From assembly GCF_003290125.1 (NCBI RefSeq), contig NZ_QMKH01000004.1, positions 62,001-126,000 on the forward strand: a stretch of DNA of 64,000 nt, read 5' to 3'. Under the pieces are notes generated by a model that searched no databases, was not told the DNA's origin, and saw only the letters and a program-made list of their open reading frames with translations. Shown in pieces: positions 1-10,400 of the stretch. Every line of letters starts with the position of its first letter. The first letter of the stretch is position 1. The translations under genes and the position numbers were made by a program. This stretch comes from Microvirga flavescens (GTDB lineage: Bacteria; Pseudomonadota; Alphaproteobacteria; Rhizobiales; Beijerinckiaceae).

Positions 1-16
1 CACGCGCCCCCGTCAT
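1..16 (-). CDS. Start of the next cob gene (probable cobB), truncated by window edge
   Basis: The cobA stop codon (complement of 13-15) overlaps an ATG (complement of 14-16) in the ATGA arrangement used throughout this operon. The five codons left before the window edge read M-T-G-A-R. In related alphaproteobacteria cobA is often followed by cobB (cobyrinic acid a,c-diamide synthase), which starts in this style. Only the start codon and overlap are seen; the identity is inferred from gene order. Confidence 0.4.
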
Positions 17-831
17 TGTGCGGCCTCGTTGCTGAACTCCAAAAGATGATTGGCGATGGCTGAGCGGAACGCAGCGACGGCTCCGATGGCGATGACGGCG
101 GGCGAGCGGATCTCTCCCTCTTGCACCAGCCGAGGCAGGTTCAGGAGCGTTGCATCCACGAGTCTTTCGCGGGACGTCGTTGCGGCGTGAGCAACGATTA
201 CGGGAGTAGATCCCGCAAGCCCGCCTTGCATCAACTCATCGACGATGTCGGCGATGTTCGACACCGCCATGTAAAGAATGATCGGCGCTCCTGCGCGGGC
301 CAGCGCCGCCCAGTCCATGGACGCATCCGGCGCACAATGGCCCGTTGCCAGGATTACGGCGTGGTTGGTGGCGCGGGTCGTTGCCGGAATGCCATGAATG
401 GCGAGCGTAGCAAGGCCGCTCGATAAACCGGGAATGATCCGGAAATGAATGCCGGCTTCGGTAAGGGCCAACGCTTCCTCGCCGCCCCGGCCGAAGATGA
501 AAGGATCGCCGCCCTTCAGTCGCAAAACCCGTTTACCCATCCGGGCAAGTGTGATGAGGCGCTCGCAAATTGCCTCTTGGGACACTGACGGAAGACCGCC
601 TCGCTTTCCCACATCTTCGAGAACGGCGTCCTTGCGGGCGAGCGAAAGCACGCCGGGATCGATAAGGGCATCATGGACGACGACATCGGCTGCCGCGAGC
701 GCGTTCAGAGCATGAATGGTCAGAAAACCGGGATCGCCCGGTCCGGCCCCGACCAGCCATACCGTGCCCGGTGCGAAGGGAGGGGAGAGACGTGAAAGTG
801 AGGTCATGAACCCCTCTGACTCAGGCTTCAT
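13..831 (-). CDS. cobA: Uroporphyrinogen-III C-methyltransferase (SUMT)
   Basis: CobA uses SAM to methylate uroporphyrinogen III at C2 and C7, giving precorrin-2, the entry point to the corrin pathway. The 272-residue protein has the N-terminal tetrapyrrole methylase motif [12 protein letters not shown] near residues 27-38 and the second signature [13 protein letters not shown] at 107-119. It is a stand-alone SUMT, without the CysG dehydrogenase/ferrochelatase domain. The start at 831 overlaps the cobM stop as ATGA, indicating translational coupling, so it was preferred over a Met nine residues in. It is late in the leftward cob operon. Confidence 0.95.
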   Translation of the reverse strand: MKPESEGFMTSLSRLSPPFAPGTVWLVGAGPGDPGFLTIHALNALAAADVVVHDALIDPGVLSLARKDAVLEDVGKRGGLPSVSQEAICERLITLARMGKRVLRLKGGDPFIFGRGGEEALALTEAGIHFRIIPGLSSGLATLAIHGIPATTRATNHAVILATGHCAPDASMDWAALARAGAPIILYMAVSNIADIVDELMQGGLAGSTPVIVAHAATTSRERLVDATLLNLPRLVQEGEIRSPAVIAIGAVAAFRSAIANHLLEFSNEAAQ

Positions 832-1601
832 CGGATACTCTCCTTCAGGCCGGGCCTGAAGCGGCGATCGTAATCTGCCGAATAGAGGGCGCTGTCGCGA
901 AAGTCCGATGCATCGAGAGCGCGGCCAACCAGGATGAGGGCTGTTCGTTCCAGCTTTTCCGCCCGCACCATCGAGGCGATCGTTCCGAGCGGGCCCTTCA
1001 GCACTCGCTCATCCGGCCACGAGGCACGCCAAACGACCGCTGACGGGCAATCCGCTCCATAGGCTGGAAGCAGATCTTCGACCACCTGTTCGATGACATG
1101 AATCGACAGATGGATCGCGAGCGTTGCCTTCGTCTGAGCAAAGGTTGCGAGGCGCTCGGTTTCCGGCATCAAGGAGGCTCGTCCCGAGGTCCGGGTCAGC
1201 ACGACCGACTGTGCGACCTCGGGCACGGTCAATTCACGTCCGAGCGTGGCCGCTGCCGCGGCGAAAGCAGGGACGCCCGGCGTGAGTGTGTAGGGAATGC
1301 CGAGACGGTCGAGACGGCGCAACTGTTCTCCGAGCGCGCTCCAGATCGAAAGGTCTCCGGAATGAAGCCGTGCCACGTCCTCGCCTTGCCTGTGAGCGCG
1401 CTCATACTCGGCTGTGATGGCATCGAGATCCAAGGGAGCCGTGTCGACGATGCGCGCGCCGGGCGGGCACCATTGCAAGATTTCGGGCGGAATGATCGAG
1501 CCCGCGAAAAGGCACACCGGACAGCGCTCGACGAGGGAGCGGCCGCGCACCGTGATGAGATCGGCGGCTCCTGGGCCCGCTCCGATGAAATGCACTGTCA
1601 T
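828..1601 (-). CDS. cobM: Precorrin-4 C11-methyltransferase
   Basis: CobM methylates precorrin-4 at C11 with SAM to give precorrin-5 in the aerobic cobalamin pathway. The N-terminus [18 protein letters not shown] is the typical CobM/CbiF SAM-binding start, followed by the family pattern around LHSGDLSIW. The start at 1601 gives 257 residues, close to the family's usual size, and forms an ATGA overlap with the cobE stop; the reading frame remains open 12 codons further upstream. It lies between cobE and cobA. Confidence 0.95.
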   Translation of the reverse strand: MTVHFIGAGPGAADLITVRGRSLVERCPVCLFAGSIIPPEILQWCPPGARIVDTAPLDLDAITAEYERAHRQGEDVARLHSGDLSIWSALGEQLRRLDRLGIPYTLTPGVPAFAAAAATLGRELTVPEVAQSVVLTRTSGRASLMPETERLATFAQTKATLAIHLSIHVIEQVVEDLLPAYGADCPSAVVWRASWPDERVLKGPLGTIASMVRAEKLERTALILVGRALDASDFRDSALYSADYDRRFRPGLKESIR

Positions 1602-2008
1602 GGGGAATTCTCCGATCCTGTGGAGGCAAGAGCGCAAGTGGCGTTGGGTGAAGCAACGCGTTCGAGGACAAGTCGGGCACCCGGCCCGACGGCGCCGAGT
1701 GCTGCCGCTTCTGCCACCGAACCGACGCCGTGAGCGACAAGGGCGCGTGGCGATATCGTCCTGACCTGCGGAGCGGAGGATGCCAACGCACCTTTTCCAA
1801 CAGCAAGTGGTTTTACGGAAAGCTTGATAGCCGCATCGCTGAAGGCAGGTCGATTTGCGAGTGCCTCGATCGTCGCGAGCCCAGCCAACTGGTTCAGGCT
1901 GACAGCGGCATGCGCAAACGCCTGACGCACGAGCTCCGCAATCTCGTCGCCGGTGACACCATGCCTGAATCCAACGCCAGCGATGATCATGGCTTCGATA
2001 CTGTCCAT
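1598..2008 (-). CDS. cobE: Cobalamin biosynthesis protein CobE (CbiG C-terminal-like)
   Basis: A 136-residue protein beginning [17 protein letters not shown], with the glycine-rich start of the CobE/CbiG C-terminal family and the later family stretch AVGKGALAS. Aerobic cobalamin operons carry CobE as a small stand-alone protein; its exact step is not settled, though the homologous part of anaerobic CbiG acts in ring contraction chemistry. The open frame extends well upstream, but the segment before residue 1 is Arg-rich and overlaps cobL, so the Met at 2008 was chosen. It overlaps the cobL end by 22 bp and cobM by ATGA. Confidence 0.85.
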   Translation of the reverse strand: MDSIEAMIIAGVGFRHGVTGDEIAELVRQAFAHAAVSLNQLAGLATIEALANRPAFSDAAIKLSVKPLAVGKGALASSAPQVRTISPRALVAHGVGSVAEAAALGAVGPGARLVLERVASPNATCALASTGSENSP

Positions 2009-3237
2009 TGCGTTACCGGCATCGCACCTCGCCAACCATGCATGCCGCCGATCCTGTCCAGACGTGACAGCGCAATGCGCCGCATCGTGCCGCCGTATTG
2101 CGCATGGAGCGATCCGAGCAGCATTTCGGTTTCCAGGGTAACCGCGTTGAGAACGAGGCGGCCCCCCGGTTTGAGTGAGGCCCAGGCGGTTTCGAACACG
2201 CCCGCATCCGTTGCACCGCCACCGATGAAGACCGCATCCGGCTCGGGCCATTCAGCGACCGCCTCCGGTGCTCGGCCAACGCAAACCTCAAGCTGCGTGG
2301 CGCCTAATTGCTTCGCGTTCCGGCGTGCCCGCTCCGCGCGTTCCATGCTCTCCTCGACAGCGAGGCAGCGGTTTCTCGGGTGGCGCAGACACCATTCGAT
2401 GCCGATGGACCCTGCTCCTGCACCGATATCCCAAAGGAGTTCTCCTGCGCGAGGCGCGAGCGCCGCAAGGGTCAGTGCGCGAATTTCGGCCTTCGTAAGC
2501 TGCCCATCATTCTCGAACAAGGAATCGTCGAGGCCCGGGGTGAGGGCGGTTACCCGCGCATCCTGCCCGGCCACGACCTCGATGGCGACGGTGTTGAGCG
2601 GATCGACATCGGTCAGCGCGAATTCTGCTGCGGCGACGCCGCGAACCCGCTCGCGGGGACCGCCCATGGCTTCCAGTACAGTGATCGTGGAGTGCGAAAG
2701 ATTGCGGCTCTTCAATAGCTCGGCGAGCCTGCCGGGCGTCGTGCCGTCCCAGGAGAGCGCGATAAGACGCGCACCAGGTTGCAGATAGGGAATGATCCGC
2801 TCCAATGCCCGGCCATGCAGACTGATGCAGTCGCACTCCGGCAGTGACCAACCCATGCGCGCGGCCGCAAGGCTGAAGGCCGAGGCTTGCGGGAAGCAGA
2901 TGATTTCCTCGGGGGGAACGAGGCGGGCCAACTCTGCTCCCACGCCGTAATGGAAGGGGTCGCCTGTGGCGAGAACGCAGGTCGATTCGCCGCGCCGGGC
3001 GAGAATAGCTTGGTAGCCTTCGGAAATCGGGCTGGGCCATGGGAGCGCGCGCGCGGCGAGCGGCGCGGCCAGCGCAAGGTGTCGCGCTCCGCCGACGACA
3101 AGCTCCGCCTGATCGAGTGCCGCCACAGCTGCCGACGAGAGCCCGGCGCGGCCATCCTCTCCAATGCCAATGATGGTGAGCCACGGCTGGGAAACCGATC
3201 TCGACTTTGCCTCAGGTTTCGGAGACAAGATGCTCAT
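1987..3237 (-). CDS. cobL: Precorrin-6Y C5,15-methyltransferase (decarboxylating)
   Basis: CobL methylates C5 and C15 and decarboxylates the C12 acetate of dihydroprecorrin-6 to give precorrin-8. The 416-residue protein is a fusion of two domains: an N-terminal CbiE-like tetrapyrrole methylase (IIGIGEDG at about 22-29) and a C-terminal CbiT-like class I methyltransferase ([13 protein letters not shown] at about 270-282). The length agrees with CobL of P. denitrificans. The chosen ATG (complement of 3235-3237) overlaps the cobK ATG on the other strand (3236-3238). The frame is open for 36 more codons upstream, but these lie inside cobK. Confidence 0.95.
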   Translation of the reverse strand: MSILSPKPEAKSRSVSQPWLTIIGIGEDGRAGLSSAAVAALDQAELVVGGARHLALAAPLAARALPWPSPISEGYQAILARRGESTCVLATGDPFHYGVGAELARLVPPEEIICFPQASAFSLAAARMGWSLPECDCISLHGRALERIIPYLQPGARLIALSWDGTTPGRLAELLKSRNLSHSTITVLEAMGGPRERVRGVAAAEFALTDVDPLNTVAIEVVAGQDARVTALTPGLDDSLFENDGQLTKAEIRALTLAALAPRAGELLWDIGAGAGSIGIEWCLRHPRNRCLAVEESMERAERARRNAKQLGATQLEVCVGRAPEAVAEWPEPDAVFIGGGATDAGVFETAWASLKPGGRLVLNAVTLETEMLLGSLHAQYGGTMRRIALSRLDRIGGMHGWRGAMPVTQWTVSKP

Positions 3238-3988
3238 GCGCATTCTCATTCTGGGCGGCACCACGGAGGCTTTCGCGCTTGCGGGGCGCCTTGCCGGATT
3301 TACCGAATTCCATCCTCTTCTGTCCTTCGCCGGCAGGACAGGCAATCCCCGTCAGGTGTCCATCCCAACTCGTATCGGTGGGTTTGGGGGCATTCATGGC
3401 CTTGAACGATTCCTCGCCGACGATGGGGTCGAAGCCGTCATCGATGCGACCCATCCGTTTGCCGCAAGGATTTCCCGTAATGCGGCTCTGGCCTGCGTTC
3501 AGGCGCAGATCCCGCTGCTTGCTCTGCGACGGCCGCCTTGGATACGTCAGCAGGGGGATCACTGGATCGATGTGGAATCGATGACCAGTGCGGCGGAGGC
3601 GCTCGGAACCGCGCCCCGCAGGGTTTTTCTGACCATCGGCCGACAGGAACTCCACCATTTCGAGGCGGCGAAGCAGCACATCTATCTGGTTCGCACGGTC
3701 GAGCCCATCGGTGAGGCGCTTGCCTCGTCGAACGTCATCGCAATCCGGGACCGGGGACCCTTCGACGAGGAGGCTGAGCGCTCGCTCATGGAGCGGGAGG
3801 GCATCGATATCTTGGTCAGCAAGAATTCCGGTGGGTCCGCAACCTATCCCAAAATAGCCGCCGCCCAGGCATTGGGATTGCCGGTCGTGATGGTTGCGCG
3901 GCCCGATAAGCCGGCAGACGTGCCGACGGTAACCTTGCCTGAAGCCGCTCTTGAGTGGCTGAGACAACTTCACGAGCGGACTCCGTAG
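3236..3988 (+). CDS. cobK: Precorrin-6A reductase
   Basis: CobK reduces precorrin-6A (precorrin-6X) to dihydroprecorrin-6 with NADPH. The protein begins [16 protein letters not shown], the Rossmann-like start of the family, and has the later conserved segments DATHPFAARIS and SKNSGGSATYPKI. The start at 3236 gives 250 residues; an alternative ATG lies two codons earlier at 3230. The gene is inverted within the otherwise leftward cob operon: its start overlaps the cobL start and its end overlaps the cobJ end by 19 bp. The same inversion is known in rhizobial cob clusters. Its promoter must lie inside cobL. Confidence 0.94.
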   Translation: MRILILGGTTEAFALAGRLAGFTEFHPLLSFAGRTGNPRQVSIPTRIGGFGGIHGLERFLADDGVEAVIDATHPFAARISRNAALACVQAQIPLLALRRPPWIRQQGDHWIDVESMTSAAEALGTAPRRVFLTIGRQELHHFEAAKQHIYLVRTVEPIGEALASSNVIAIRDRGPFDEEAERSLMEREGIDILVSKNSGGSATYPKIAAAQALGLPVVMVARPDKPADVPTVTLPEAALEWLRQLHERTP

Positions 3989-4734
3989 GATCGCGGCGTG
4001 TAGACGTAAGGTCCCCGGCCTTCGTCTCGCTCAATAAGCCGTGTTGTGCTCGCACCGATGATGAGAAGCGTGGACATGTCGGCCTGGGAGGGCTCCACCT
4101 CCGAAAGCGATCTCACGGTGATCCGCTCGTCGGGCCTTCCCACGGCGCGCGCCAGCACAACGGGTGTGTCGGGATCGCGGACCTCTCTCACGAGCGACAG
4201 CGCGGCTCCGAGTTGCCAAGGGCGCGCAGAGGAAATGGGGTTGTAGAGAGCGATAGCGAAATCCGCGCTAAGGGCAGCCTTCAGGCGCGCTTCTACGACC
4301 TCCCACGGTTTCAGGTTGTCCGAAAGGGATATCGCGCAGAAGTCGCCGCCGAGGGGAGCACCGACACGCGCCGCGGCTGCGAACATCGCCGTGACGCCGG
4401 GCTCGACCCGGATGTCGAGACTGCGCCAGGCCGGATCACCGCTTTCAACGGCCTCGAACACCGCGGCGGCCATTGCGAAGACACCAGGGTCGCCGCCTGA
4501 GACCACCGCGACGCGGGCGCCATCGGCGGCGAGCTCGAGCGCATAGCGCGCCCGATCGAGCTCGACCCGGTTGTCCGATGGGTGACGGCGCTGTCCGGGC
4601 CGTTCAGGAGCCCGGACGAGATAGGGGCCATAGCCGACGAGATCTGTCGCTTGCGCCAAAGCCTCCGATGCTGCGGGCGTCAGCCAACGCGTGTCTCCGG
4701 GACCGAGGCCTACGATGGTAAGGCAGCCGCTCAC
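3970..4734 (-). CDS. cobJ: Precorrin-3B C17-methyltransferase
   Basis: CobJ methylates C17 of precorrin-3B and drives ring contraction to precorrin-4. The 254-residue protein matches the family's length and begins with LTIVGLGPGDTRWLTP (about 5-20), followed by the second signature VVSGGDPGVFAMA and later ALYNPIS. It overlaps cobI at its start (ATGA at 4731-4734) and the 3' end of the oppositely oriented cobK. Confidence 0.95.
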   Translation of the reverse strand: MSGCLTIVGLGPGDTRWLTPAASEALAQATDLVGYGPYLVRAPERPGQRRHPSDNRVELDRARYALELAADGARVAVVSGGDPGVFAMAAAVFEAVESGDPAWRSLDIRVEPGVTAMFAAAARVGAPLGGDFCAISLSDNLKPWEVVEARLKAALSADFAIALYNPISSARPWQLGAALSLVREVRDPDTPVVLARAVGRPDERITVRSLSEVEPSQADMSTLLIIGASTTRLIERDEGRGPYVYTPRSYGVRS

Positions 4735-5471
4735 AGACGTCTCCCTTCACCCGGTACGATGATGAGCGAGAAATACGGCGCTTCCTCATCTTCGGGCAGC
4801 GCCGAAAGGGGCACGATCCGTTCCTCGATCATCGTTGCACGCTCCACATAGATCGCACGATCCGTCAGGCCGGCGGCGCCCAGGGCCGCACGTACCTTGG
4901 GCAAATTGCGGCCGAGTTTCATCAGCACTGCGGCATCCGTTCCGGCGAGGTGCCGAACCAGGTCGTCATACGGCAAGGTCCCCGGAATGACGGTAAGCAC
5001 GTCGTCGCCCCAGGTGATTGGGGCACCGGCATGGGTCCATGCGCCGGACATCGCGGTGACCGCAGGTACCACCTCTACAGGGACCAAATCCTTCAGCCGT
5101 CGCCACAGATGCATGAACGACCCGTAGAAGAAGGGGTCGCCCTCGCACAGCACGCCAATCGTTAGCCCGGCCTCGGCCTCCCGTAACAGGAGCTGGACCG
5201 ATTGCTCATAGAACGACCGGATGGCGGCGGCGTAGTCTGGATGATCGGCTGGGACTTCTGTCGTCAATGGATAGACGAGAGCGATCTCCCGCTGCGGATC
5301 GGCTCCGACAACCGCATCGGCGATGGTGCGAGCATTGCCACGCCGTCCGCGTTTGCAGAAATGGACGAGGCGATCGGCCTTCTCCAACACCTCCCGCGCA
5401 CGCACGGACATGTAGTCCGGGTTACCCGGGCCGAGGCCGATGCCATAAAAACGTGGTTGTTGCAGTGCCAT
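4731..5471 (-). CDS. cobI: Precorrin-2 C20-methyltransferase
   Basis: CobI adds the C20 methyl group to precorrin-2 to give precorrin-3A. From the Met at 5471 the protein has 246 residues, the normal size, and starts MALQQPRFYGIGLGPGNP with the SAM-binding loop at 10-17. The second signature GVLCEGDPFFYGSFM follows. The frame is open for 113 codons upstream, but that part is the antisense of cobH and has no family resemblance. The start lies 7 bp after the cobH stop. Confidence 0.94.
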   Translation of the reverse strand: MALQQPRFYGIGLGPGNPDYMSVRAREVLEKADRLVHFCKRGRRGNARTIADAVVGADPQREIALVYPLTTEVPADHPDYAAAIRSFYEQSVQLLLREAEAGLTIGVLCEGDPFFYGSFMHLWRRLKDLVPVEVVPAVTAMSGAWTHAGAPITWGDDVLTVIPGTLPYDDLVRHLAGTDAAVLMKLGRNLPKVRAALGAAGLTDRAIYVERATMIEERIVPLSALPEDEEAPYFSLIIVPGEGRRL

Positions 5472-5478
5472 CGTCGAT

Positions 5479-6111
5479 TTACTCCGCCGAAGACGCGAGG
5501 GCGTTGACGGCCGCTGCCGCCATGGCGCTTCCACCACGCCGACCATGCACGACGAGGTACGGAATCCGACCATCGCGGGCAAGCGCATCCTTCGACTCTG
5601 CGGCTCCAATAAATCCGACGGGAATGCCGATAATCGCTGCGGGCTTCGGCGCTCCGCAATCCAGCATTTCGATAAGGTGGAAGAGGGCGGTTGGCGCATT
5701 CCCGACGACGACCACCGATCCGTCCAGGTGCTCGCGCCATAGCTCAAGGGCAGCCGCGGAACGTGTGGTCGCCATCTCGGTCGCCAAAGCCGGAACGCGC
5801 GGATCGTCAAGGGTGCAGATCACTGCGTTCGAAGCGGGCAGTCTTGCGCGGGTGATGCCGTTTGCGACCATTTTGGCGTCGCAGAGGATGGGAGCGCCGC
5901 ACTTTAGCGCCGTCTCGGCGGCACTCGCGAAATCCGGAGAGAGATCCACGTCCTTCGGGAGATCCGTCATGCCGCAGGCATGGATCATGCGGACAACGAC
6001 TCGTTCGGCGGTACCTGAAAAGCGCGACAGGTCCGATTCCGCTCGGATGATTGCAAAGGAGCGGCGGTAGATCTCCGCGCCTTCCCGAATGTAGTCGAGG
6101 CTCGCGCTCAT
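5479..6111 (-). CDS. cobH: Precorrin-8X methylmutase
   Basis: CobH moves the C11 methyl group to C12, turning precorrin-8X into hydrogenobyrinic acid. The 210-residue protein matches the family's length. The motif RVVVRMIHACGM places a histidine at residue 44, corresponding to the catalytic His43 of the P. denitrificans enzyme. The conserved stretches CDAKMVANGI and GNAPTALFHLIE follow. The start overlaps the cobG stop as ATGA. Confidence 0.96.
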   Translation of the reverse strand: MSASLDYIREGAEIYRRSFAIIRAESDLSRFSGTAERVVVRMIHACGMTDLPKDVDLSPDFASAAETALKCGAPILCDAKMVANGITRARLPASNAVICTLDDPRVPALATEMATTRSAAALELWREHLDGSVVVVGNAPTALFHLIEMLDCGAPKPAAIIGIPVGFIGAAESKDALARDGRIPYLVVHGRRGGSAMAAAAVNALASSAE

Positions 6112-7406
6112 GAGGGGTCCTTTCGGAAAGCGCGCGCCATATCGCCGGGCGCGTTCAGTGATGAGAGGCGGATCATGATGTCCTCGATGGTGAGATAGGT
6201 GGCCGCCTTCTCGCGAGAGGAGCCACTGACGATTACCCCATAACAGCCGTCCTCCCTCCCAACCAAGGTGAGATCGGAGGGGGAAGGATGAGCGCAGCCC
6301 TTCCCGCAGCCGGAGACGTGAATGCTTGCTCCTTGACTGAACAGGTGACTGGCCGCCTGGGCGATGCGCACGGCATCTTCCGACGCAGGCCGGAAAGCGC
6401 CTGCGCAGGCGGGCTTGCCAGGACAGGCCTGGATGGAGAGGCGCGGGTCGCTCTCATCGAGGATGAAACCGAGGAATCTCGCTTCATCGGCAACACGCTG
6501 GGCCGATTGCTCCGCGAGGCCCGGGAGGAGAAGCCCGCGTGTAAAGGACAGGCGGATTTCATCGTTGCCGAAGTCACGGCTCCAATCGGCTGTCCGGGTA
6601 AGCTGCTGACTCTCGCAGCGGCCGAACGGGAGTGCAGCAAGGACAGCCTGACCACCCGAGCCGAGGTCGATCACGCCCGCCAGACGCCCGTTCGCATGCG
6701 AACATGGGGGTGAAGCAGGTTGTAGCTCCACTAATGCCTCAAGCTCGCGAATAAGACCCGGGTCCAACTCAAGAAGTCGTCGTGCATCCGTTCGTCCTGC
6801 TTGCCGCATTTCTACGAACGATGACAGAAGCGTGCCTGCGATGCTTGGCACGGATTCAAGAGAAGCTTTACCGATCCACCGGATGCCGCCTGAGGACGCA
6901 AGCCCGATCGCGACCGCATCGAGGTCGTCCGTCGCGGTGACATGCAGATCCGCACCGACGGATTCGAGCAAAATGCTTCCACCCCCGTCGATGGCGATGC
7001 AAATTTTCGCCGGCAGATTTCCTGGCGCGGCTGCTTCCACCGCTTCCGAAAGCGATAGGGGATCGAAACGCTCTTGCGGATCAAGGCCTGCAAGCGGCGA
7101 GACGATGCACAATCTGTGCGGCCCATCACCCTCAGGCTCGAGAAGTCCTCCTTCGTCGAGACACTCGACCAGTGCACCATAGGAGTCTTCCCGGACGCCT
7201 CTGATTTGCAAATTTCCCCGGGCAGTGACGTCCAAATGTCCGTTGCCATGGTCTTTTGCAGCCTGCGCGATCATGCGTGCCTGTACACTTGTCAGCCTGC
7301 CTGCCGGCGGATGGATGCGCACGAGCAGCCCGTCGCCCGTTATCATCGGGCGGCGTACGCCAGGGCACCAGCCGCGGCGGCTTGAAGATGCCGCTTCGGC
7401 ACTCAT
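6108..7406 (-). CDS. cobG: Precorrin-3B synthase (oxygen-dependent monooxygenase)
   Basis: CobG converts precorrin-3A to precorrin-3B using O2 and is the signature of the aerobic pathway. It belongs to the nitrite/sulfite reductase fold. The cysteines CPGKPAC and GCGKGC (Cys328, 334, 367 and 371 from this start) are placed to bind a 4Fe-4S cluster. The Met at 7406 gives 432 residues and an ATGA overlap with cobN; upstream residues in this frame are antisense-like and were excluded. Confidence 0.93.
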   Translation of the reverse strand: MSAEAASSSRRGWCPGVRRPMITGDGLLVRIHPPAGRLTSVQARMIAQAAKDHGNGHLDVTARGNLQIRGVREDSYGALVECLDEGGLLEPEGDGPHRLCIVSPLAGLDPQERFDPLSLSEAVEAAAPGNLPAKICIAIDGGGSILLESVGADLHVTATDDLDAVAIGLASSGGIRWIGKASLESVPSIAGTLLSSFVEMRQAGRTDARRLLELDPGLIRELEALVELQPASPPCSHANGRLAGVIDLGSGGQAVLAALPFGRCESQQLTRTADWSRDFGNDEIRLSFTRGLLLPGLAEQSAQRVADEARFLGFILDESDPRLSIQACPGKPACAGAFRPASEDAVRIAQAASHLFSQGASIHVSGCGKGCAHPSPSDLTLVGREDGCYGVIVSGSSREKAATYLTIEDIMIRLSSLNAPGDMARAFRKDPS

Positions 7407-10400
7407 GGTCGCTCCTTTCCATCGAACAAGGCCGCGACGGAATTGATCCTGCTTTGCCACAATCTTCTGCGCCGGGCCTCCGCCAAGCGCTCGTGAATGG
7501 CCTGGGCGGCAGGTGGATTGGCGACTGCGATCTGCTCCCACATCGGCGCGTTCGCCCGGATGGCGGTGAAGACCAGGTCGAAGAGCGAAGTCGGGACGCT
7601 GTCAGTCGTCGCCGCGAAAGCGAAGAGCGCGTCGATCCCTTGCGCGATTTCCGCCGCTCCGCGCCAGCCGTGGCGCAGTTGGCCGGCAATCCAGCGCGGG
7701 TTGGTGAGACGTCCGCGCACCAGCCGGTCGATATCCTCGTGCAGAGTCCGTGCCTTGGGCGCTTCCGGACGGCTCGTATCGAGGCTGTAAAGGGTAGGGG
7801 AGGCACCAAGCACTCTGGCGGCCGCGGCGAAACCGCCCGCGGAATCCGCCACGGAATCTCCGTCCAATATGTCGCGCTCTGCCACGTCAGTGACATGAAC
7901 GAAAGCATCGGCCCGCGCGACCCGACGCGGAAAACTCGTATCCAAGCGAGCCTCGCCGCCGGGGCCGAAAGCGTGCGATGTCCCTTCAAGATAGGTTGTG
8001 CCGAGATCGTCTTGTTCAGCCCAATCATCACCATCGAGTGCTCGGTTGGTCACGCCCGCTCCGTAAACGCCGGGAACCGACCCGAAAACACGGGACAGGG
8101 CCTCGCCGCGTCGGCGGGCGGCGGCGAGTTCGTTCCAGGCGTCGTCTTCCTCCAATGCCGCTACGGCGCGGGCGGCCTGGTCGAGCAGGGCCATCTGATC
8201 GGGGAACGTGTCCCGGAAGGCGCCTGAAACGCGGACCGTCACATCGGCGCGAGGGCGGTCGAGAAGGGGCTGCGGAATGATCTCGAATCCTGTCACCCGC
8301 GTGGAGGCGTGATCCCACACCGGCCGTACCCCCATCAGTGCGAGCGCATGCGCAATGTCCTCTCCGCCCGATCGTAAGGTCGGAGATGCCCACAGATCCA
8401 TCACGATCCTTCGGGGCCAGTCACCTTCCTCCTGCAAGTGACGGCGCACCACCTCCGACGCGGCCAGCGTGCCGAGTTTGGTCGCCGCCCGCGTGGGGAT
8501 CGCACGGGGATCCAATGTGGCCAGGTTCCGGCCGGTCGGCAGAACGTCGAGCCTGCCGCGTGAAGGAGAGCCCGAAGGGCCGGGAACGACGAACCGGCCA
8601 TCGAGCGCGGCAAGGAGTCCGCTGCGCTCACCGGCGGCACACTCCTCGAAGCTCTCGTCAGCACAGCCGAAAACATGGAGGCCATCGCGGATGGCGACCT
8701 CGCCGAGATCGCATAGATGGGCGTCAAGGCGGGTCAGAGCCTCGTCCATCGCGATTCCAGCGGTGACGCCGCAGACGGCTGCCAAACCGTTTGTCTGTGC
8801 CCGTTCGAGGATCTCTCTGGCCACAAGGTCGGCTCGCTTCGGATCCAGGACTTGCGCGGAGGAGAATTCCTCCACCAATTCGCGCAAGGCGAATGCCTCG
8901 CCATCAAGCCCTGCTGTTGCGACAGGAGGCGTGAGGTGACCGATTGTCACCGCTCCGATGCGCCGCTTGGCAGGTGCGGCCTCGCCGGGGTCGTCCACGA
9001 TGAAGGGATAGATGACCGGAAGCGTGCCGATGGCGAGGCGCGGCCAGCACTCCGGCGATAGGGCCACGGCCTTACCCGGCAGCCATTCAGTCGAACCGTG
9101 CGTACCGAGATGGATCAGTGCGTCGATAGACTCGAGAGTTCTCAAACCCCAATAAAAGGCGAGATACCCATGGCTCGGCGGAAGGTCCGGATCATGATAT
9201 CCGCCTTTGCGATCCCGGCCGTGTCCTCGATCAGGCTGAAGCGCGATCAGCACTTTTCCAACGCGCCGTACGCGAAAACGAAATGCGCCGTCGCTCACGT
9301 GAGGATCGTCCTCGGGATGACTCCACCGTGCATGAATCGCGATACGCCGCTCCTCAGGAAGTGAATCGAGCCAGACGCGATAGTCTGAGAGCGGAATGGC
9401 AAAGGATGCCTCTCCCGCCGTCAGGCCCGGCATCAGATCGCCCGGTTCGAAATCGCGCTTGGAATCGTATCCAGCCTCATGAAGTGCGTCGAGAATGGAG
9501 CAGGAACTGGCCGGCGTATCGAGGCCGACTGCGAAGCCCGCACGGCCGCCCCGCGCGGGATAATCCGACAAAACCAACGCAAGGCGACGTTCCGCGCGCG
9601 CCGTGCGGCGAAGCCGCACCCAGGCGGCAGCCGTGTCCGCAACCGCGGCGATGCCGGCTTCATCCGGTGCCTGGATGCGACGTGCGAACGCGAGATGGGG
9701 ATCCTCCGGCTCTTCGGTCTTGAAGGAAATCGGACCCGTGATGATGCGTCCGTCGAATTCGGGCAGCGCGATCTGCATGGCGAGATCGGCAGCCGACAGG
9801 CCGCGAGGAGACGCATCCCACGCGTCACGTGTGCTACCGACAGGGATTGCTTGCAGGATGGGGCAGTCGGCTTCGTCCAGGACGAAGCCGACATGGTCTC
9901 GGGACGAGAAGGCTGTTGTTGTAACGATGACGTCGGGACGACGAGCCTGGATCGCACGGCGCAAGATTGCCGCTGCATCGGGATCTTTCAGGCTGGAGAC
10001 TGCGAGGACGACCGTGTCTATGCCGCGTTCGAGAAGGGCAGACACCGAGGATTCTACCGCGTTCGTGTCGCCAGCCAACACTGCCGAGCGATAAGCGATG
10101 AAATATGCGAGGGGGCGATTGAGGCTCGCCTGCGTGATGATCGCTTCTGGCTCCTCGAAGATACCGTCGGATGTCCAGGCGAAGGCCGCAGGAAGGGGCC
10201 GAGGCGGCTGGATTGGAAAGGCGACGCCATCGATTTCGCCGATGATCCGCGCAATCAGCCGCTCCATGTTTTCGATGCCGCCCGCCCGGAAGTAGGCCTC
10301 AAGCAAGTGGCAGACTTCAGCCGGCACGGTTGCGTAAGCCGAAAGCCGTGGATCGGGACGGTCGTCTCCCGGCAGGATGGCCAACTTGATATTTCTCTCT

